From: Ruminococcus sp.
Lineage (GTDB): Bacteria; Bacillota; Clostridia; Oscillospirales; Ruminococcaceae
Length of the DNA stretch: 64,000 nucleotides
NCBI GenBank assembly: GCA_015066865.1
Contig: SVNQ01000005.1
Location: forward strand, 1-64,000
Direction of reading: 5' to 3'
Shown here: positions 1 to 8,346 of the stretch, piece after piece
Position numbering within the stretch: the stretch's first letter is position 1
How the letters are laid out: each line of letters starts with the position of its first letter
Notes under the pieces: model-generated
Told to the model about the DNA's origin: nothing
Seen by the model: the letters and a program-made list of their open reading frames with translations, nothing else
Databases searched by the model: none
Position numbers and translations under genes: made by a program

Positions 1-115
1 CCGGTGCTTATTGCAAAGAGGTCCCACCCGTTCCCATTCCGAACACGGCAGTTAAGCTCTTTCGCGACGAAAATACTTGGTTGGTCACGACCTGGGAAAT
101 TAGTTCGGTGCCGGC
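1..115 (+). rRNA. rrf: 5S ribosomal RNA (5' end at window edge)
   Basis: The block contains the conserved 5S core (cccgttcccattccgaacac, then gttaagctctt) and the 7-bp terminal helix, ccggtgc at the 5' end pairing with ggtgccgg near 107-114. It is followed at once by an intrinsic terminator and a tRNA, as at the end of an rRNA operon; the 16S and 23S genes should lie just left of the window. A few 5' nucleotides may be missing because the window starts on the helix. Confidence 0.95.
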
Positions 116-127
116 TTCTTTAATGTG

Positions 128-157
128 AAGGAGCAGATTATTCTGCTCCTTTTCTTT
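128..157 (+). terminator. Terminator after 5S rRNA
   Basis: A 10-bp perfect stem (aaggagcaga / tctgctcctt) with a ttat loop runs into tttcttt. It would end the rRNA transcript before the tRNA, or attenuate into it. Confidence 0.85.
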
Positions 158-163
158 ATAATT

Positions 164-240
164 GGGCCATTAGCTCAGTTGGTTAGAGCTCCCGGCTCAT
201 AACCGGATGGTCCTGGGTTCGAGTCCCCGATGGCCCACCA
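164..240 (+). tRNA. tRNA with CAU anticodon (tRNA-Met, elongator type)
   Basis: A full cloverleaf can be drawn: acceptor GGGCCAT/ATGGCCC, D arm with AGTTGGTTA, anticodon loop CTCATAA (anticodon 198-200), T loop TTCGAGT, and an encoded CCA at 238-240. The CAU anticodon fits elongator Met; the same anticodon is used by lysidine-modified tRNA-Ile2, which cannot be excluded by eye. Two stem positions do not pair: C191/A207 in the anticodon stem and T214/C228 in the T stem. Confidence 0.93.
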
Positions 241-245
241 TATCT

Positions 246-283
246 AAACGCAACGATTGATACAAAATCGTTGCGTTTTTCTT
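246..283 (+). terminator. Terminator after tRNA
   Basis: Inverted repeat aacgcaacgat / atcgttgcgtt with a 5-T run followed by ctttg. It closes the rRNA-tRNA transcription unit. Confidence 0.85.
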
Positions 284-445
284 TGTGCATAACACTCATA
301 TGTGCCTGGTTTTAACTTGCTTTCTATAAATCTGCAGTGACATTCTGCCCCGTTGTTTTCGTATTTTGCTGAATCCTGAACTTGCACGAATAAAATCAAC
401 CACGACAACATAAAATGGAGTAAGATCATTTATGGGGTGTGTAAA

Positions 446-919
446 ATGAAAAAAATTCGTGTGACTGAGCTTTTGTTATTTATTGTAGGTACAGAATTGG
501 TGGGGGCACTTTCCAGCCTGTTGTCAGGCAATTTTTCAGCAGTCATTGACAGTCTAAATAAACCGCCGCTTGTTCCACCGGCTATTTTGTTCCCGATTGT
601 GTGGGTGATTCTTTATGCGCTTATGGGGTTTTCTGCATATCTGGTATATGTATCAGAAAAAAATGACGATACTCGTAAATCCTCATTGATCCTATATTTT
701 GTACAGCTTTTTGTCAATTTTATGTGGAGTATTGTTTTCTTCAGGTGGAAACTGATCAATGCCGCAGTTGCAGTTATTATTTTGCTTGCGCTTCTGATTC
801 TTATCATGATCATCAGGTTTCGTAAGAGTAATCCGCTTGCCGGATATATCAATATTCCATATTTAATCTGGGTGTTTTTTGCGGCATATTTGAATATCGG
901 ATTTGCGGTTCTGAATTAA
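446..919 (+). CDS. tspO: TspO/MBR family tryptophan-rich sensory protein
   Basis: A 157-residue polytopic membrane protein of the TspO/translocator (peripheral benzodiazepine receptor) family. Five hydrophobic segments are visible, with the family landmarks KPPLVPP (about residues 39-45) after the first helix, an FPIVWVILYALMG second helix, and YLIWVFFAAYLN near the C-terminus. Family members bind porphyrins and related tetrapyrroles and act in stress signalling or photooxidative breakdown; the role here is inferred only. ATG 446 is chosen because GGGG at 434-437 sits 8 nt upstream; an in-frame GTG at 437 lies within that ribosome site. Monocistronic, bounded by terminators on both sides. Confidence 0.9.
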   Translation: MKKIRVTELLLFIVGTELVGALSSLLSGNFSAVIDSLNKPPLVPPAILFPIVWVILYALMGFSAYLVYVSEKNDDTRKSSLILYFVQLFVNFMWSIVFFRWKLINAAVAVIILLALLILIMIIRFRKSNPLAGYINIPYLIWVFFAAYLNIGFAVLN

Positions 920-936
920 ATGATGCTGAGTATACA

Positions 937-976
937 AAATGCAGGTATGGGATTTCCATACCTGCATTTGTTTTTT
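937..976. terminator. Bidirectional terminator between tspO and the MATE gene
   Basis: A 14-bp perfect stem, aaatgcaggtatgg / ccatacctgcattt, around a gattt loop, with gttttttat on the plus side and an A-rich flank that reads as T-rich on the minus side. It serves the convergent tspO and MATE genes. Confidence 0.85.
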
Positions 977-2342
977 ATGCGGTTGCAACAGCTTGCTGCC
1001 CAATCTTTGTTGGCAGCGTTGCGATTGCATATATGGTTGCTGAAACCAGCAGAATATCTGCTGCAATCCATGCAACAGGACTTGCAAGACATACACCAAG
1101 GTAGCCTGCAAATTTTACAAGGATCCATGCCGCAAATACTCTTGCCACAAGTTCCAATATGCCTGCACTCATGGGGAGGAAGCTGTATCCCATTCCCTGC
1201 AGGGAATTTCTTAGTACAAAAAGAATTGCAAGCGTCGGATAGAAAATGGCGTTAACACGCAGGTAATAGGATGCGTGGTCAAGAATTGAAGCGAAATCCG
1301 CCTCCTGTGTCGAAACAAACCCATAGACGATGAATCGTCCGAGGAAGAAACTGAATGCAATAGCTGCCAGTGCATAAATCAGACATACTTTGATGCTGCA
1401 GCTAAGCCCTTGCTTTATGCGGTCAACCCTGCCTGCGCCAAGATTTTGTCCGCAGTAGGTTGCCATTGTAATTCCCAAGGATTCCATGGGACCGATAACG
1501 ATCGTCTGAATCTTCATTGCCGCAGTTACACTTGCAATTACTGTCGGACCGAAGCTGTTGACAGCGGACTGCATGATGATCGAACCGATGGCAGTAATGG
1601 AGAACTGGCATGCCATGGGCAGACTGACAGAGCAGAGTTTTTGGCAGTAATCCTTGCGGATTGCAAATTCATTGGGTTCAAAATCAAGTATGTCAAAATG
1701 TTTCTTCATGTAGATCAGGCATAGAACAGCCGAAACAGCCTGAGAGATGACCGTTGCAAGTCCTGCACCCATAACGCCGAGGTCGAATACCATGATCATC
1801 AGAAAATCAAGCCCGATATTCAGTACGGAGGATACAGCAAGGAATGCAAGCGGCGTTTTACTGTCACCCATTGCACGCAAAAATCCAGCGAGCAGGTTGT
1901 AGAGAATGGTTGCTGCGAGTCCTGCAAACATTACAAAAAGATAACTGTGTGCATCTTCCAGTATGCTGTCGGGGGTCTGCATCAGATGCAGCAGAGGTTT
2001 GCAAAATATTGTAGTGAGCAGTGTGAGCAGTACGGTAACAATGCCGCTGATGTAAGCAGCATTGAGCATATAGCGCCGCATAGACTTGTGATCACCGGCA
2101 CCATACATCTGTGCCACAGGAATGGAAAGTCCCGTACATAGTCCTGTAGCAAAGCCAATTACCAGAAAGCAGACGGAGCCGGTTGCGCCAAGTGCCGCCA
2201 GTGCATTGGAATTGATGCAGCGCCCGACGATGATGGTGTCTGCCATGTTGTAGAGCTGCTGGAGAATGTTTCCGAATACCATTGGTATGCAGAAACTGAG
2301 GATCAGGGAAAGCGGTTTCCCGTTTGTCATATCTTTTGTCAT
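975..2342 (-). CDS. MATE family multidrug/cation antiporter
   Basis: A 455-residue, 12-helix transporter of the MATE family (MepA/DinF-like branch), which exports cationic drugs or toxic metabolites in exchange for Na+ or H+. The two homologous halves are visible: the N-terminal half starts with the typical IPMVFGNILQQLYNMADTII signature and GRCINSNALAALG; the C-terminal half contains SFGPTVIASVTAAMKIQ and ESLGITMATYCGQNLGAG. Length is typical for the family. Start chosen from AAAGGAG 8 nt upstream of ATG. It stands alone, divergent from nadE, with no linked regulator, so the substrate cannot be inferred. Confidence 0.92.
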   Translation of the reverse strand: MTKDMTNGKPLSLILSFCIPMVFGNILQQLYNMADTIIVGRCINSNALAALGATGSVCFLVIGFATGLCTGLSIPVAQMYGAGDHKSMRRYMLNAAYISGIVTVLLTLLTTIFCKPLLHLMQTPDSILEDAHSYLFVMFAGLAATILYNLLAGFLRAMGDSKTPLAFLAVSSVLNIGLDFLMIMVFDLGVMGAGLATVISQAVSAVLCLIYMKKHFDILDFEPNEFAIRKDYCQKLCSVSLPMACQFSITAIGSIIMQSAVNSFGPTVIASVTAAMKIQTIVIGPMESLGITMATYCGQNLGAGRVDRIKQGLSCSIKVCLIYALAAIAFSFFLGRFIVYGFVSTQEADFASILDHASYYLRVNAIFYPTLAILFVLRNSLQGMGYSFLPMSAGILELVARVFAAWILVKFAGYLGVCLASPVAWIAADILLVSATIYAIATLPTKIGQQAVATA

Positions 2343-2588
2343 ACTGTAACTCCTTTCCGGAACTCCTTCATCCGGTCCTGTGGTTTATCTTCGTTTTCAA
2401 GTACAGTATAGCACAATCAAATTGCATTTGCAAGACGTAAAACTGACGGTTTCCTTTGCACTTTTCTTCGCAGTTTTGGTAAAAATCAGGAATCAAAGAC
2501 CAATGCATTCCATTTCTCTGACGATTTGTACCATGATTTTTTTCGTGCTAATGCATAGAATCCGTCTGTAAATTTTTATCTCTATCTC

Positions 2589-2617
2589 TTGCATAAACAG
2601 TCAAATTATGGTATACT
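2589..2617 (+). promoter_or_regulatory. Sigma-A promoter for NAD synthase gene
   Basis: TTGCAT (2589-2594), 17-bp spacer, TATACT (2612-2617). It lies 60 bp ahead of the chosen nadE start. The rest of the 284-bp gap between the divergent MATE and nadE genes is AT-rich with no gene visible. Confidence 0.75.
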
Positions 2618-2677
2618 AAAAATAACGTGCAAAGTATTATAAACGATCCGCTTTTATCACAGAAAGAGGTTTTGCAA

Positions 2678-4597
2678 ATGAAGGATGGATTTCTGAAAGT
2701 CGCCTGTGCCACACCCGATGTGCGTGTCGGCGACTGTGTTTATAACACTGACAGAATTTTGGAATTGATTTCCGAGGCACACGGACAGGGTGTGAAGATC
2801 ATCTGTTTTCCTGAACTTTCCATAACGGGGGCGACCTGCGGCGATTTGTTTTTGCAGGATACGCTGGGGCTTTCGGCTGCGCAGCAGCTTTTCCGCATTG
2901 TACAGGAAACAAACGAGATGGACATTGTATCCGTCGTGGGGCTGCCTTTTGTCAATCAGAATAAAATCTACAATTGCGCTGCTGTAATCAGTAAAGGGAA
3001 ACTGCTCGGCATTGTTCCGAAGCTGAATCTGCCGAATTACGGCGTGCATCAGGAGCTCCGGTATTTCGCGTCAGGCTTTGATTCGGAGTATATGCTTAAA
3101 ATACGAGGAGAAGAAGTCCCATTCGGTACAGGTCTGGTGTTCTGCTGTGAATCCATGCCCGAGCTGATTTTCGGCGTGGAAATCTGTGAAGATCTGTATA
3201 CGGCGGATAGTCCTTCCGTCCGCTATGCCAAGACAGGTGCATCCCTTATTTTTAATCTCTCAGCAAGTGCTGCAGCGGTGGGCAAACCGGAATACCGACG
3301 CATGATGGTACAGGCAAAATCCGCAAGCCTTTGCTGTGCCTATGCCATGGCAGATGCGGGAATCGGCGAATCCACCACCGATCTTGTGTTCTCCGGTCAT
3401 AACCTTATTGCGGAGAATGGCAGGCTTCTGGCGGAATCGGAGCCGTTCCGGAATCAAATGTGCATCACTGAGGTGGACTTGCAGAAGCTCTGCTCAGAAC
3501 GCAGAAAATGCAATACCTTCCGGACGGAAGAGGAGATTTATCATGTGGATTTCTCCCTTGCTATGGAGGAAACCGTCCTCACCCGTCCTATCCCGAAAAA
3601 CCCCTTCATCCCCGAAGATCCTGCAAAGCGATCCGAAAGATGTAAGGAGATCCTGCAGATGCAGGCGGTGGGACTGATGAGCCGCATGAAAGCGATCGGC
3701 TGCAAAAATGCCGTGCTGGGATTGTCGGGCGGACTCGACTCCACACTTGCGCTGATTGTTGTATCGCATGCCTTTGACCTGCTCGGACTTGACCGCAGCG
3801 GCATTCATACGATTACCATGCCATGCTTTGGCACGACTGACCGCACCTATCAGAATGCCTGTGAGCTTGCGAAAAAATATGGCAGTACGCTCCGTGAGAT
3901 CCGCATTGAGGACAGCGTCCGTCAGCATTTCAAGGACATCGGGCATGATGAAAGTGTGCATAATGCCGCCTATGAAAATGCACAGGCGAGGGAACGCACA
4001 CAAATTCTCATGGACATTGCCAATGATGTGAATGGTCTTGTTGTCGGTACGGGCGATCTCTCCGAGCTTGCGCTTGGCTGGGCAACCTACAACGGCGATC
4101 ATATGAGCAATTACGGCGTGAATGGTTCCATTCCGAAAACACTCGTGCGGCACCTCGTTCGCTATGAAGCGGAGCATTCCGAACCGGAATTGCGTACGAT
4201 TCTTCTGGATATTCTCGATACACCGGTAAGCCCCGAACTGCTTCCCCCCGATAAACAGGGCAGGATCGCCCAGAAAACCGAGGATCTTGTCGGTCCCTAC
4301 GAGCTGCATGATTTCTTCCTCTACTATGTGATCCGTCATGGATTTACACCTGCAAAGATTTTTCGCATGGCAAATTATGCCTTTGCAGGGGAGTATGAAG
4401 ATGCGGTGATTTTCAAATGGCTCAAAACATTCTACAGAAGATTTTTCACCCAGCAGTTCAAGCGTTCCTGCCTGCCCGACGGTGTCGGCGTAGGAAGCGT
4501 GGGACTTTCCCCCAGAACGGGATTCCGCATGCCCAGTGATGCGAGCATGAACATCTGGATGAAGGAACTGGATGCTTTGGAGAAAACCATATCATAA
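2678..4597 (+). CDS. nadE: Glutamine-dependent NAD+ synthetase
   Basis: Catalyses the last step of NAD synthesis: nicotinic acid adenine dinucleotide + ATP + glutamine to NAD+. The 639-residue protein is the two-domain, self-sufficient form. The N-terminal nitrilase-type glutaminase has the catalytic triad Glu46 (FPELSITG), Lys115 (VPKLNLPN) and Cys170 (GVEICEDLYT); the C-terminal synthetase carries the ATP pyrophosphatase loop SGGLDST at 350-356 and the GTGDLSELALGW motif. ATG 2678 follows AGAGG by about 9 nt; an upstream GTG at 2627 in the same frame has no ribosome site. The nicotinate phosphoribosyltransferase at 51302-52741 would feed the same pathway. Confidence 0.96.
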   Translation: MKDGFLKVACATPDVRVGDCVYNTDRILELISEAHGQGVKIICFPELSITGATCGDLFLQDTLGLSAAQQLFRIVQETNEMDIVSVVGLPFVNQNKIYNCAAVISKGKLLGIVPKLNLPNYGVHQELRYFASGFDSEYMLKIRGEEVPFGTGLVFCCESMPELIFGVEICEDLYTADSPSVRYAKTGASLIFNLSASAAAVGKPEYRRMMVQAKSASLCCAYAMADAGIGESTTDLVFSGHNLIAENGRLLAESEPFRNQMCITEVDLQKLCSERRKCNTFRTEEEIYHVDFSLAMEETVLTRPIPKNPFIPEDPAKRSERCKEILQMQAVGLMSRMKAIGCKNAVLGLSGGLDSTLALIVVSHAFDLLGLDRSGIHTITMPCFGTTDRTYQNACELAKKYGSTLREIRIEDSVRQHFKDIGHDESVHNAAYENAQARERTQILMDIANDVNGLVVGTGDLSELALGWATYNGDHMSNYGVNGSIPKTLVRHLVRYEAEHSEPELRTILLDILDTPVSPELLPPDKQGRIAQKTEDLVGPYELHDFFLYYVIRHGFTPAKIFRMANYAFAGEYEDAVIFKWLKTFYRRFFTQQFKRSCLPDGVGVGSVGLSPRTGFRMPSDASMNIWMKELDALEKTIS

Positions 4598-4641
4598 ATG
4601 TTAAAAAGGGGAAATACCCCAAAATATAGGAGGAAAAACCA

Positions 4642-5295
4642 ATGACTTACAAAGAAAGTTTTATCAAATTCATGGTGGAATGCGGCGTGCTGACCTTCGG
4701 TGAGTTCACACTGAAAAGCGGCAGAAAGGCACCCTATTTCATTAACTGCGGCAACTACAAGACAGGCGCACAGCTTGCGAAGCTCGGCGAATATTATGCA
4801 GAGTGTATCCATGCGAACAATATTCCCGTGGAAACTCTCTTCGGACCTGCTTACAAGGGTATTCCGCTTGCAGTTTCCACAGTCGTTGCACTGAGCAACA
4901 AGTTCGGCATTGATGTGAACTACTGCTTTGACCGTAAGGAAGCAAAGGATCACGGTGAGGGCGGTATGTTCGTCGGCAAGACGCTCACTGACGATGAAAA
5001 GGTCGTTATCATCGACGATGTTATGACCTCCGGCAAGGCTCTGCGTGAATCCATGCCCAAGCTTAAGGGTGCGGCAAATGTGGACGTCACCGGCATGGTG
5101 ATCACCGTTGACCGTATGGAGCGTGGCACAGGCGACAAGTCCGCTGTACAGGAAGTCAAGGAAGAATTTGGCGTGACGGTTTATCCGATCGTAACCATGG
5201 AAGACATCATTGATGCGATCAGAAACGACATCGTTCCCGGCAAGGAATACCTCGACAAGATGCTTGCATACCGTGAAGAATATGGTGTGAAGTAA
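4642..5295 (+). CDS. pyrE: Orotate phosphoribosyltransferase
   Basis: Converts orotate and PRPP to orotidine 5'-monophosphate in de novo pyrimidine synthesis. The PRPP-binding loop VVIIDDVMTSGKA is at residues 121-133, and the FTLKSGRKAPYFIN N-terminal signature is at 22-35; 217 residues is typical of the family. ATAGGAGG precedes the ATG. The other pyr genes are not in the window, and a small ggggaaatacccc hairpin at about 4608-4620 lies between nadE and pyrE without a T run, so cotranscription with nadE is likely. Confidence 0.96.
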   Translation: MTYKESFIKFMVECGVLTFGEFTLKSGRKAPYFINCGNYKTGAQLAKLGEYYAECIHANNIPVETLFGPAYKGIPLAVSTVVALSNKFGIDVNYCFDRKEAKDHGEGGMFVGKTLTDDEKVVIIDDVMTSGKALRESMPKLKGAANVDVTGMVITVDRMERGTGDKSAVQEVKEEFGVTVYPIVTMEDIIDAIRNDIVPGKEYLDKMLAYREEYGVK

Positions 5296-5314
5296 GCGGC
5301 ATTCATAGCAAAAG

Positions 5315-5345
5315 AAATCCCCCGAAATTTCGGGGGATTTTTTTA
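5315..5345. terminator. Bidirectional terminator between pyrE and the DUF2812 operon
   Basis: A perfect 26-bp palindrome with arms aaatcccccgaaa and its complement, followed by a run of T on the plus strand; the A residues in front serve the minus strand. The convergent DUF2812 gene stops at 5343. Confidence 0.9.
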
Positions 5346-5906
5346 TTCGTAGATCTGCCGTTCTTTCTGAAGCTTTTTAATTTTGAGTATATCTTTCATC
5401 CAGAAGATAAAACATAGAATATAGCCCAGAAATGAAATTCCCAGCAGGGCAAGTTCAAGTGTTTTCCAAAAATTACGATCCGAATTCCAATCGGAAATCC
5501 AACTGGGAATGTATACGGTATTGATGAGGCATAATAGAAGAATAGTGGCATTTGCAGCTGAAATCTCCCGCAGATGTGCGATTTTTCCGTCCAGATCTGA
5601 AAAAATCTGAAATTCTCCCAGCTCCCTTTTCCTGCGAAGGAAAACCCAGCGTCCCGATGTCGCCACACGTTCTGCACCTGTTTCCTCAAGAAATGCGAGA
5701 AACCGCTTGTTTTCCTCTGTATTTTTTTCATCCTTCATAAAATATATGCGGTAGGTATATTCCGAAGGCTTGCATTCTTCAAACCCATATCGTCCCAAGT
5801 TGTTAAAAGATACCATTGCCAAGCCGGCGTCACACTGTTTGTTCAGCCAGTTCTCGATTGTCTCATAATCCCATGCAAGGCAGATTTTACGTAGTTGTTT
5901 GTTCAT
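5343..5906 (-). CDS. DUF2812 membrane protein (copy 2 of PadR-linked pair)
   Basis: A 187-residue protein of the DUF2812 family, of unknown biochemical function. The soluble N-terminal half has family landmarks: LAWDYETIENWLNKQCDAGL near the start, EYTYRIYF at about 49-56, FLAFLEETGAERV and GRWVFLRR; two hydrophobic segments follow, and a charged KIKKLQKERQIYE tail. The start is set at MNKQLRK by a GGGAGG site; a longer frame reaches back into the upstream gene. It is a diverged paralogue of the preceding gene, 16 bp downstream of it, in one operon with a PadR regulator. DUF2812 proteins are commonly found beside PadR repressors and are thought to be their accessory or sensory partners; that role is inference. 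Confidence 0.85.
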   Translation of the reverse strand: MNKQLRKICLAWDYETIENWLNKQCDAGLAMVSFNNLGRYGFEECKPSEYTYRIYFMKDEKNTEENKRFLAFLEETGAERVATSGRWVFLRRKRELGEFQIFSDLDGKIAHLREISAANATILLLCLINTVYIPSWISDWNSDRNFWKTLELALLGISFLGYILCFIFWMKDILKIKKLQKERQIYE

Positions 5907-5922
5907 TTGAATACCTCCCGTA

Positions 5923-6477
5923 TCAGGATTCATAGATCTGCTTTTCCTTTTCCAGCTTTTTGATTTTCTGCCAGATGCGCAAGCCCCCATACACGAGGAG
6001 CAGCGCCGCCGAAAGGCAAAGACAGCCCACCCAGAAATTCGCCGGACTAATGAGTGTATTATGTCCCAGCCCTATACTGATGTTGCTGATTCCATTGCCA
6101 AGATTCAGCAGTGCAAGCGGCACAAACAGGAAGGCGATCCGCTTGAGGTGTGTGATCTTGCTTTCGAAATCGGAGAACAGGTCAAAGCTGCCAAGCTTGC
6201 GGTTCTTCCGCAGATATACCCATCTGCCCCATGAGCCGACCTGTTCGGCACCGGTTTCCTCCAGAAATTCCAGATAGCTCTGGCTTTCGGGATGATTCAG
6301 CCCATTTTTCAGGAATTCTAAACGGTAGGTATATCTCTCCGAATCCGTTTTCTCAAATTCGTAGGTGCAAAAGCTATAGCCCACCATCGACCATCCCTTG
6401 TCGGACATTTCGTTGAGCCATTGTTCTTCCTTGTCATAGTTCCATGCCCAGATCCACTTGTGTACTTTCTTTCTCAT
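5923..6477 (-). CDS. DUF2812 membrane protein (copy 1 of PadR-linked pair)
   Basis: A 184-residue DUF2812 protein. It begins KVHKWIWAWNYDKEEQWLNE, has YTYRLEFL, YLEFLEETGAEQVGSWGRWV and YLRKNRKLGSFDLFSDF, then two transmembrane helices (about 115-135 and 145-165) and a KKLEKEKQIYES tail almost identical to that of the next gene. GGAGG precedes the ATG, which lies one base after the stop of the PadR gene, so translation is probably coupled. The shared architecture and tail show that the two DUF2812 genes arose by tandem duplication. Function unknown. Confidence 0.88.
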   Translation of the reverse strand: MRKKVHKWIWAWNYDKEEQWLNEMSDKGWSMVGYSFCTYEFEKTDSERYTYRLEFLKNGLNHPESQSYLEFLEETGAEQVGSWGRWVYLRKNRKLGSFDLFSDFESKITHLKRIAFLFVPLALLNLGNGISNISIGLGHNTLISPANFWVGCLCLSAALLLVYGGLRIWQKIKKLEKEKQIYES

Positions 6478-6478
6478 G

Positions 6479-6796
6479 TCAGTTTCCTCCCAGAATGCGT
6501 TTCCCGTTTTCTAAAAGTTCCTCCAGCCGTGCGATCTCCATCCGCAGGATATCCCGTCCTGCATCCGTGATCACATATTCTTTCTTCCGGCTGTTCTTTT
6601 CACCGGGAAGTGCCGTGATCCAGCCCTTTTCCAGCATCGTGTTAATTGCACCGTACAGCGTGCCTGCTGCAAGCTTCACTCTGCCGTGTGACAGTTCCTC
6701 CGCATTCTGCATAATGCCGTAGCCGTGCAGCGGCTGCATCAGTGACAGCAGAATATAGTAAACCGCCTCCGTCAGCGCACCGTTTCCAAAATTCAT
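6479..6796 (-). CDS. PadR family transcriptional regulator
   Basis: A 105-residue winged-helix regulator of the small PadR-s2 type. The family signature is clear: ALTEAVYYILLSLMQPLHGYGI at the start, VKLAAGTLYGAINTMLEKGWI in the DNA-recognition region, and KKEYVITDAGRDILRMEI in the wing, with a short C-terminal dimerisation helix. PadR proteins are usually repressors, often autoregulatory and relieved by small ligands. It leads the operon PadR-DUF2812-DUF2812, and its own promoter carries inverted repeats that are good operator candidates. Confidence 0.93.
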   Translation of the reverse strand: MNFGNGALTEAVYYILLSLMQPLHGYGIMQNAEELSHGRVKLAAGTLYGAINTMLEKGWITALPGEKNSRKKEYVITDAGRDILRMEIARLEELLENGKRILGGN

Positions 6797-6837
6797 ATCG
6801 CCCCTCCTTTATCGGATTTCGTTCTATCCGTTTCCGT

Positions 6838-6888
6838 TATATCGGAATCCGTTATATATACTATATCACATTCCGATATAGTTGTCAA
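6838..6888 (-). promoter_or_regulatory. Promoter and probable PadR operator
   Basis: On the minus strand TTGACA (6883-6888), 17 bp, TATAGT (6860-6865). An 11-bp inverted repeat, tatatcggaat (6838-6848) and attccgatata (6870-6880), places one arm in the -35/-10 spacer and the other just past the start site. More half-sites of the form tatcgg/ccgata lie at 6810-6835. Binding there would block RNA polymerase, which suggests PadR autorepression. Confidence 0.75.
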
Positions 6889-6905
6889 TAGGTTTTGGAA
6901 ATATT

Positions 6906-6944
6906 TTTTAAAAAATAAGAACAGGGCGATGAAGCCCTGTTCTT
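6906..6944 (-). terminator. Terminator of the GntR-ABC operon
   Basis: 11-bp stem aagaacagggc / gccctgttctt with a 6-nt loop; on the minus strand it is followed by a T-rich run (6905-6916). It separates the ABC operon from the PadR promoter. Confidence 0.85.
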
Positions 6945-6946
6945 CT

Positions 6947-7618
6947 TTATTCCTCTAAGTTTTGTATCCATTCTCTGCCCAGAATATACAGTAGTACCGT
7001 CACTCCAAGCACGATTATCCCAAGTAGGATGCTTACCCGAATGATTATTGTTATTATTTCTTTTTTTGGATCGTGAAGGAGTGGAATGAGTAGTCCTGAA
7101 ATGGTTGGTAAATTTACAATCAGAATATTCCCCCAAATTACTTTCGCTGCTTTCTGTACTCCCAGGCGGATGATCAGTGCATTGCTGCAGATGTTGATAA
7201 TTACCGAAATCAGCAGCATTACACCAGCTGCGGCGAAAATCAATCCGATTACCTTCGGTGTACAGTCCCCAAATATTAGTGCGGAGATCACTGAAATCAC
7301 AATACTTATTAGACCGGCACATCCAGTACAAATCAGATTCAACAGAATTTTGGCATGATAGTAGTTCAGGTGGCTGATAGGCATCACGAAACCTTGCCTG
7401 AACCAACCGTTTTTCTCATCCTGTACATAGGTGGCGAAGGGAAAAACAAAAAACATGGCCATGTATGTAATGACAGGAAGCATATATATCCCTGAATCTG
7501 TTTTTGATTCAAAAGCGATTATTACTAGCAAAAAAATTTGTATGATTGGTATAAGGATTAGGAGGCGTTTTACAGTCTGCAGGATTACACAGACGTCTTT
7601 GTGAATCAATTCTTTCAT
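6947..7618 (-). CDS. ABC-2 type transporter permease (third of three)
   Basis: A 223-residue integral membrane protein with about six hydrophobic helices. It starts MKELIHKD, has the FATYVQDEKNGWFRQGFVMPIS segment shared with its two upstream neighbours (DEKNGW/NDKKCGW/DERSGW followed by a variant of MPIS and YYHAK), and ends LGREWIQ. These shared landmarks identify the small ABC-2 permease family found next to YtrA-type regulators. It overlaps the preceding permease gene by 4 bp (ATGA). It would form the channel with the ATPase at 8997-9857; the substrate is unknown. Confidence 0.85.
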   Translation of the reverse strand: MKELIHKDVCVILQTVKRLLILIPIIQIFLLVIIAFESKTDSGIYMLPVITYMAMFFVFPFATYVQDEKNGWFRQGFVMPISHLNYYHAKILLNLICTGCAGLISIVISVISALIFGDCTPKVIGLIFAAAGVMLLISVIINICSNALIIRLGVQKAAKVIWGNILIVNLPTISGLLIPLLHDPKKEIITIIIRVSILLGIIVLGVTVLLYILGREWIQNLEE

Positions 7619-8331
7619 GATTTATATCCGCCTTTCCGTTCCATCCACTTCACCCCAAGCCGATAGAACACGATTGTACCGATTGTCATACAGAAGGCCA
7701 TAGCAGCCATTAATAGATACAAACTCCTTATGTACAACGTGGGATATAAGAGATCCATCAGCTCAAGCATGAGAAAACTAACCGTGGAAGAGAGAATAAG
7801 AGTACCCAAAGCATACGCTGCCCATATCATAATCGCTTTGTGGTATTTGTAACGGATCATCAGAGCGCAGATCGGAATGCCGGTGAGCCACCAGAAGAAA
7901 ACGGAGAGAATACCGGATTTCAGAACATTAAGTGCAGTTTCAGGTGAAAATATACCTGCAACAAGGAGAGAAATGAAGCTCAGCAGCATACCGATCAGAA
8001 CGAGACCCGCACAGAAAATCGCATGTACTAGCAGCTTTGCGTGGAAATATTCACTGCGGGTGATGGGCATTGTCAGTGCATAACGCAGCCAGCCGCATTT
8101 CTTGTCATTCATGAATGACGACGTTGTCAGACTGAAGCTTAAAAAAGCGAGCATGTGAATAGGGAAAAGATAATCAGCCGGATCGATTGTTTCAGTCATA
8201 ATTACAGTTGAAACAGAAGCGTCATGGTAAGTCAGGAATATGCCTATTACAAGAATCGGTAGAAGGATGATGAACATCGGACGCATCGTACGCCATACAG
8301 TATATAAATCCTTTAAAATCATGCCTTTCAT
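7615..8331 (-). CDS. ABC-2 type transporter permease (second of three)
   Basis: 238 residues, about six membrane helices, MKGMILKDLY start, SSFMNDKKCGWLRYALTMPI loop and YRLGVKWMERK tail, paralogous to the permeases on either side. It lies 15 bp after the first permease and overlaps the third by 4 bp, so the three are translated as a block. Three different permeases with one ATPase suggests a hetero-oligomeric pore or alternative permeases sharing an ATPase; this is inference. Family function is usually export of peptides, antibiotics or lipids. Confidence 0.85.
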   Translation of the reverse strand: MKGMILKDLYTVWRTMRPMFIILLPILVIGIFLTYHDASVSTVIMTETIDPADYLFPIHMLAFLSFSLTTSSFMNDKKCGWLRYALTMPITRSEYFHAKLLVHAIFCAGLVLIGMLLSFISLLVAGIFSPETALNVLKSGILSVFFWWLTGIPICALMIRYKYHKAIMIWAAYALGTLILSSTVSFLMLELMDLLYPTLYIRSLYLLMAAMAFCMTIGTIVFYRLGVKWMERKGGYKS

Positions 8332-8346
8332 AAGGTGTCAGCTCCT

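Noticed and set aside
244..429. 61-codon minus-strand frame beside the tRNA
   Set aside because: Overlaps the tRNA terminator, no ribosome site, no recognisable features; the 160-bp stretch up to tspO seems to be plain intergenic DNA.
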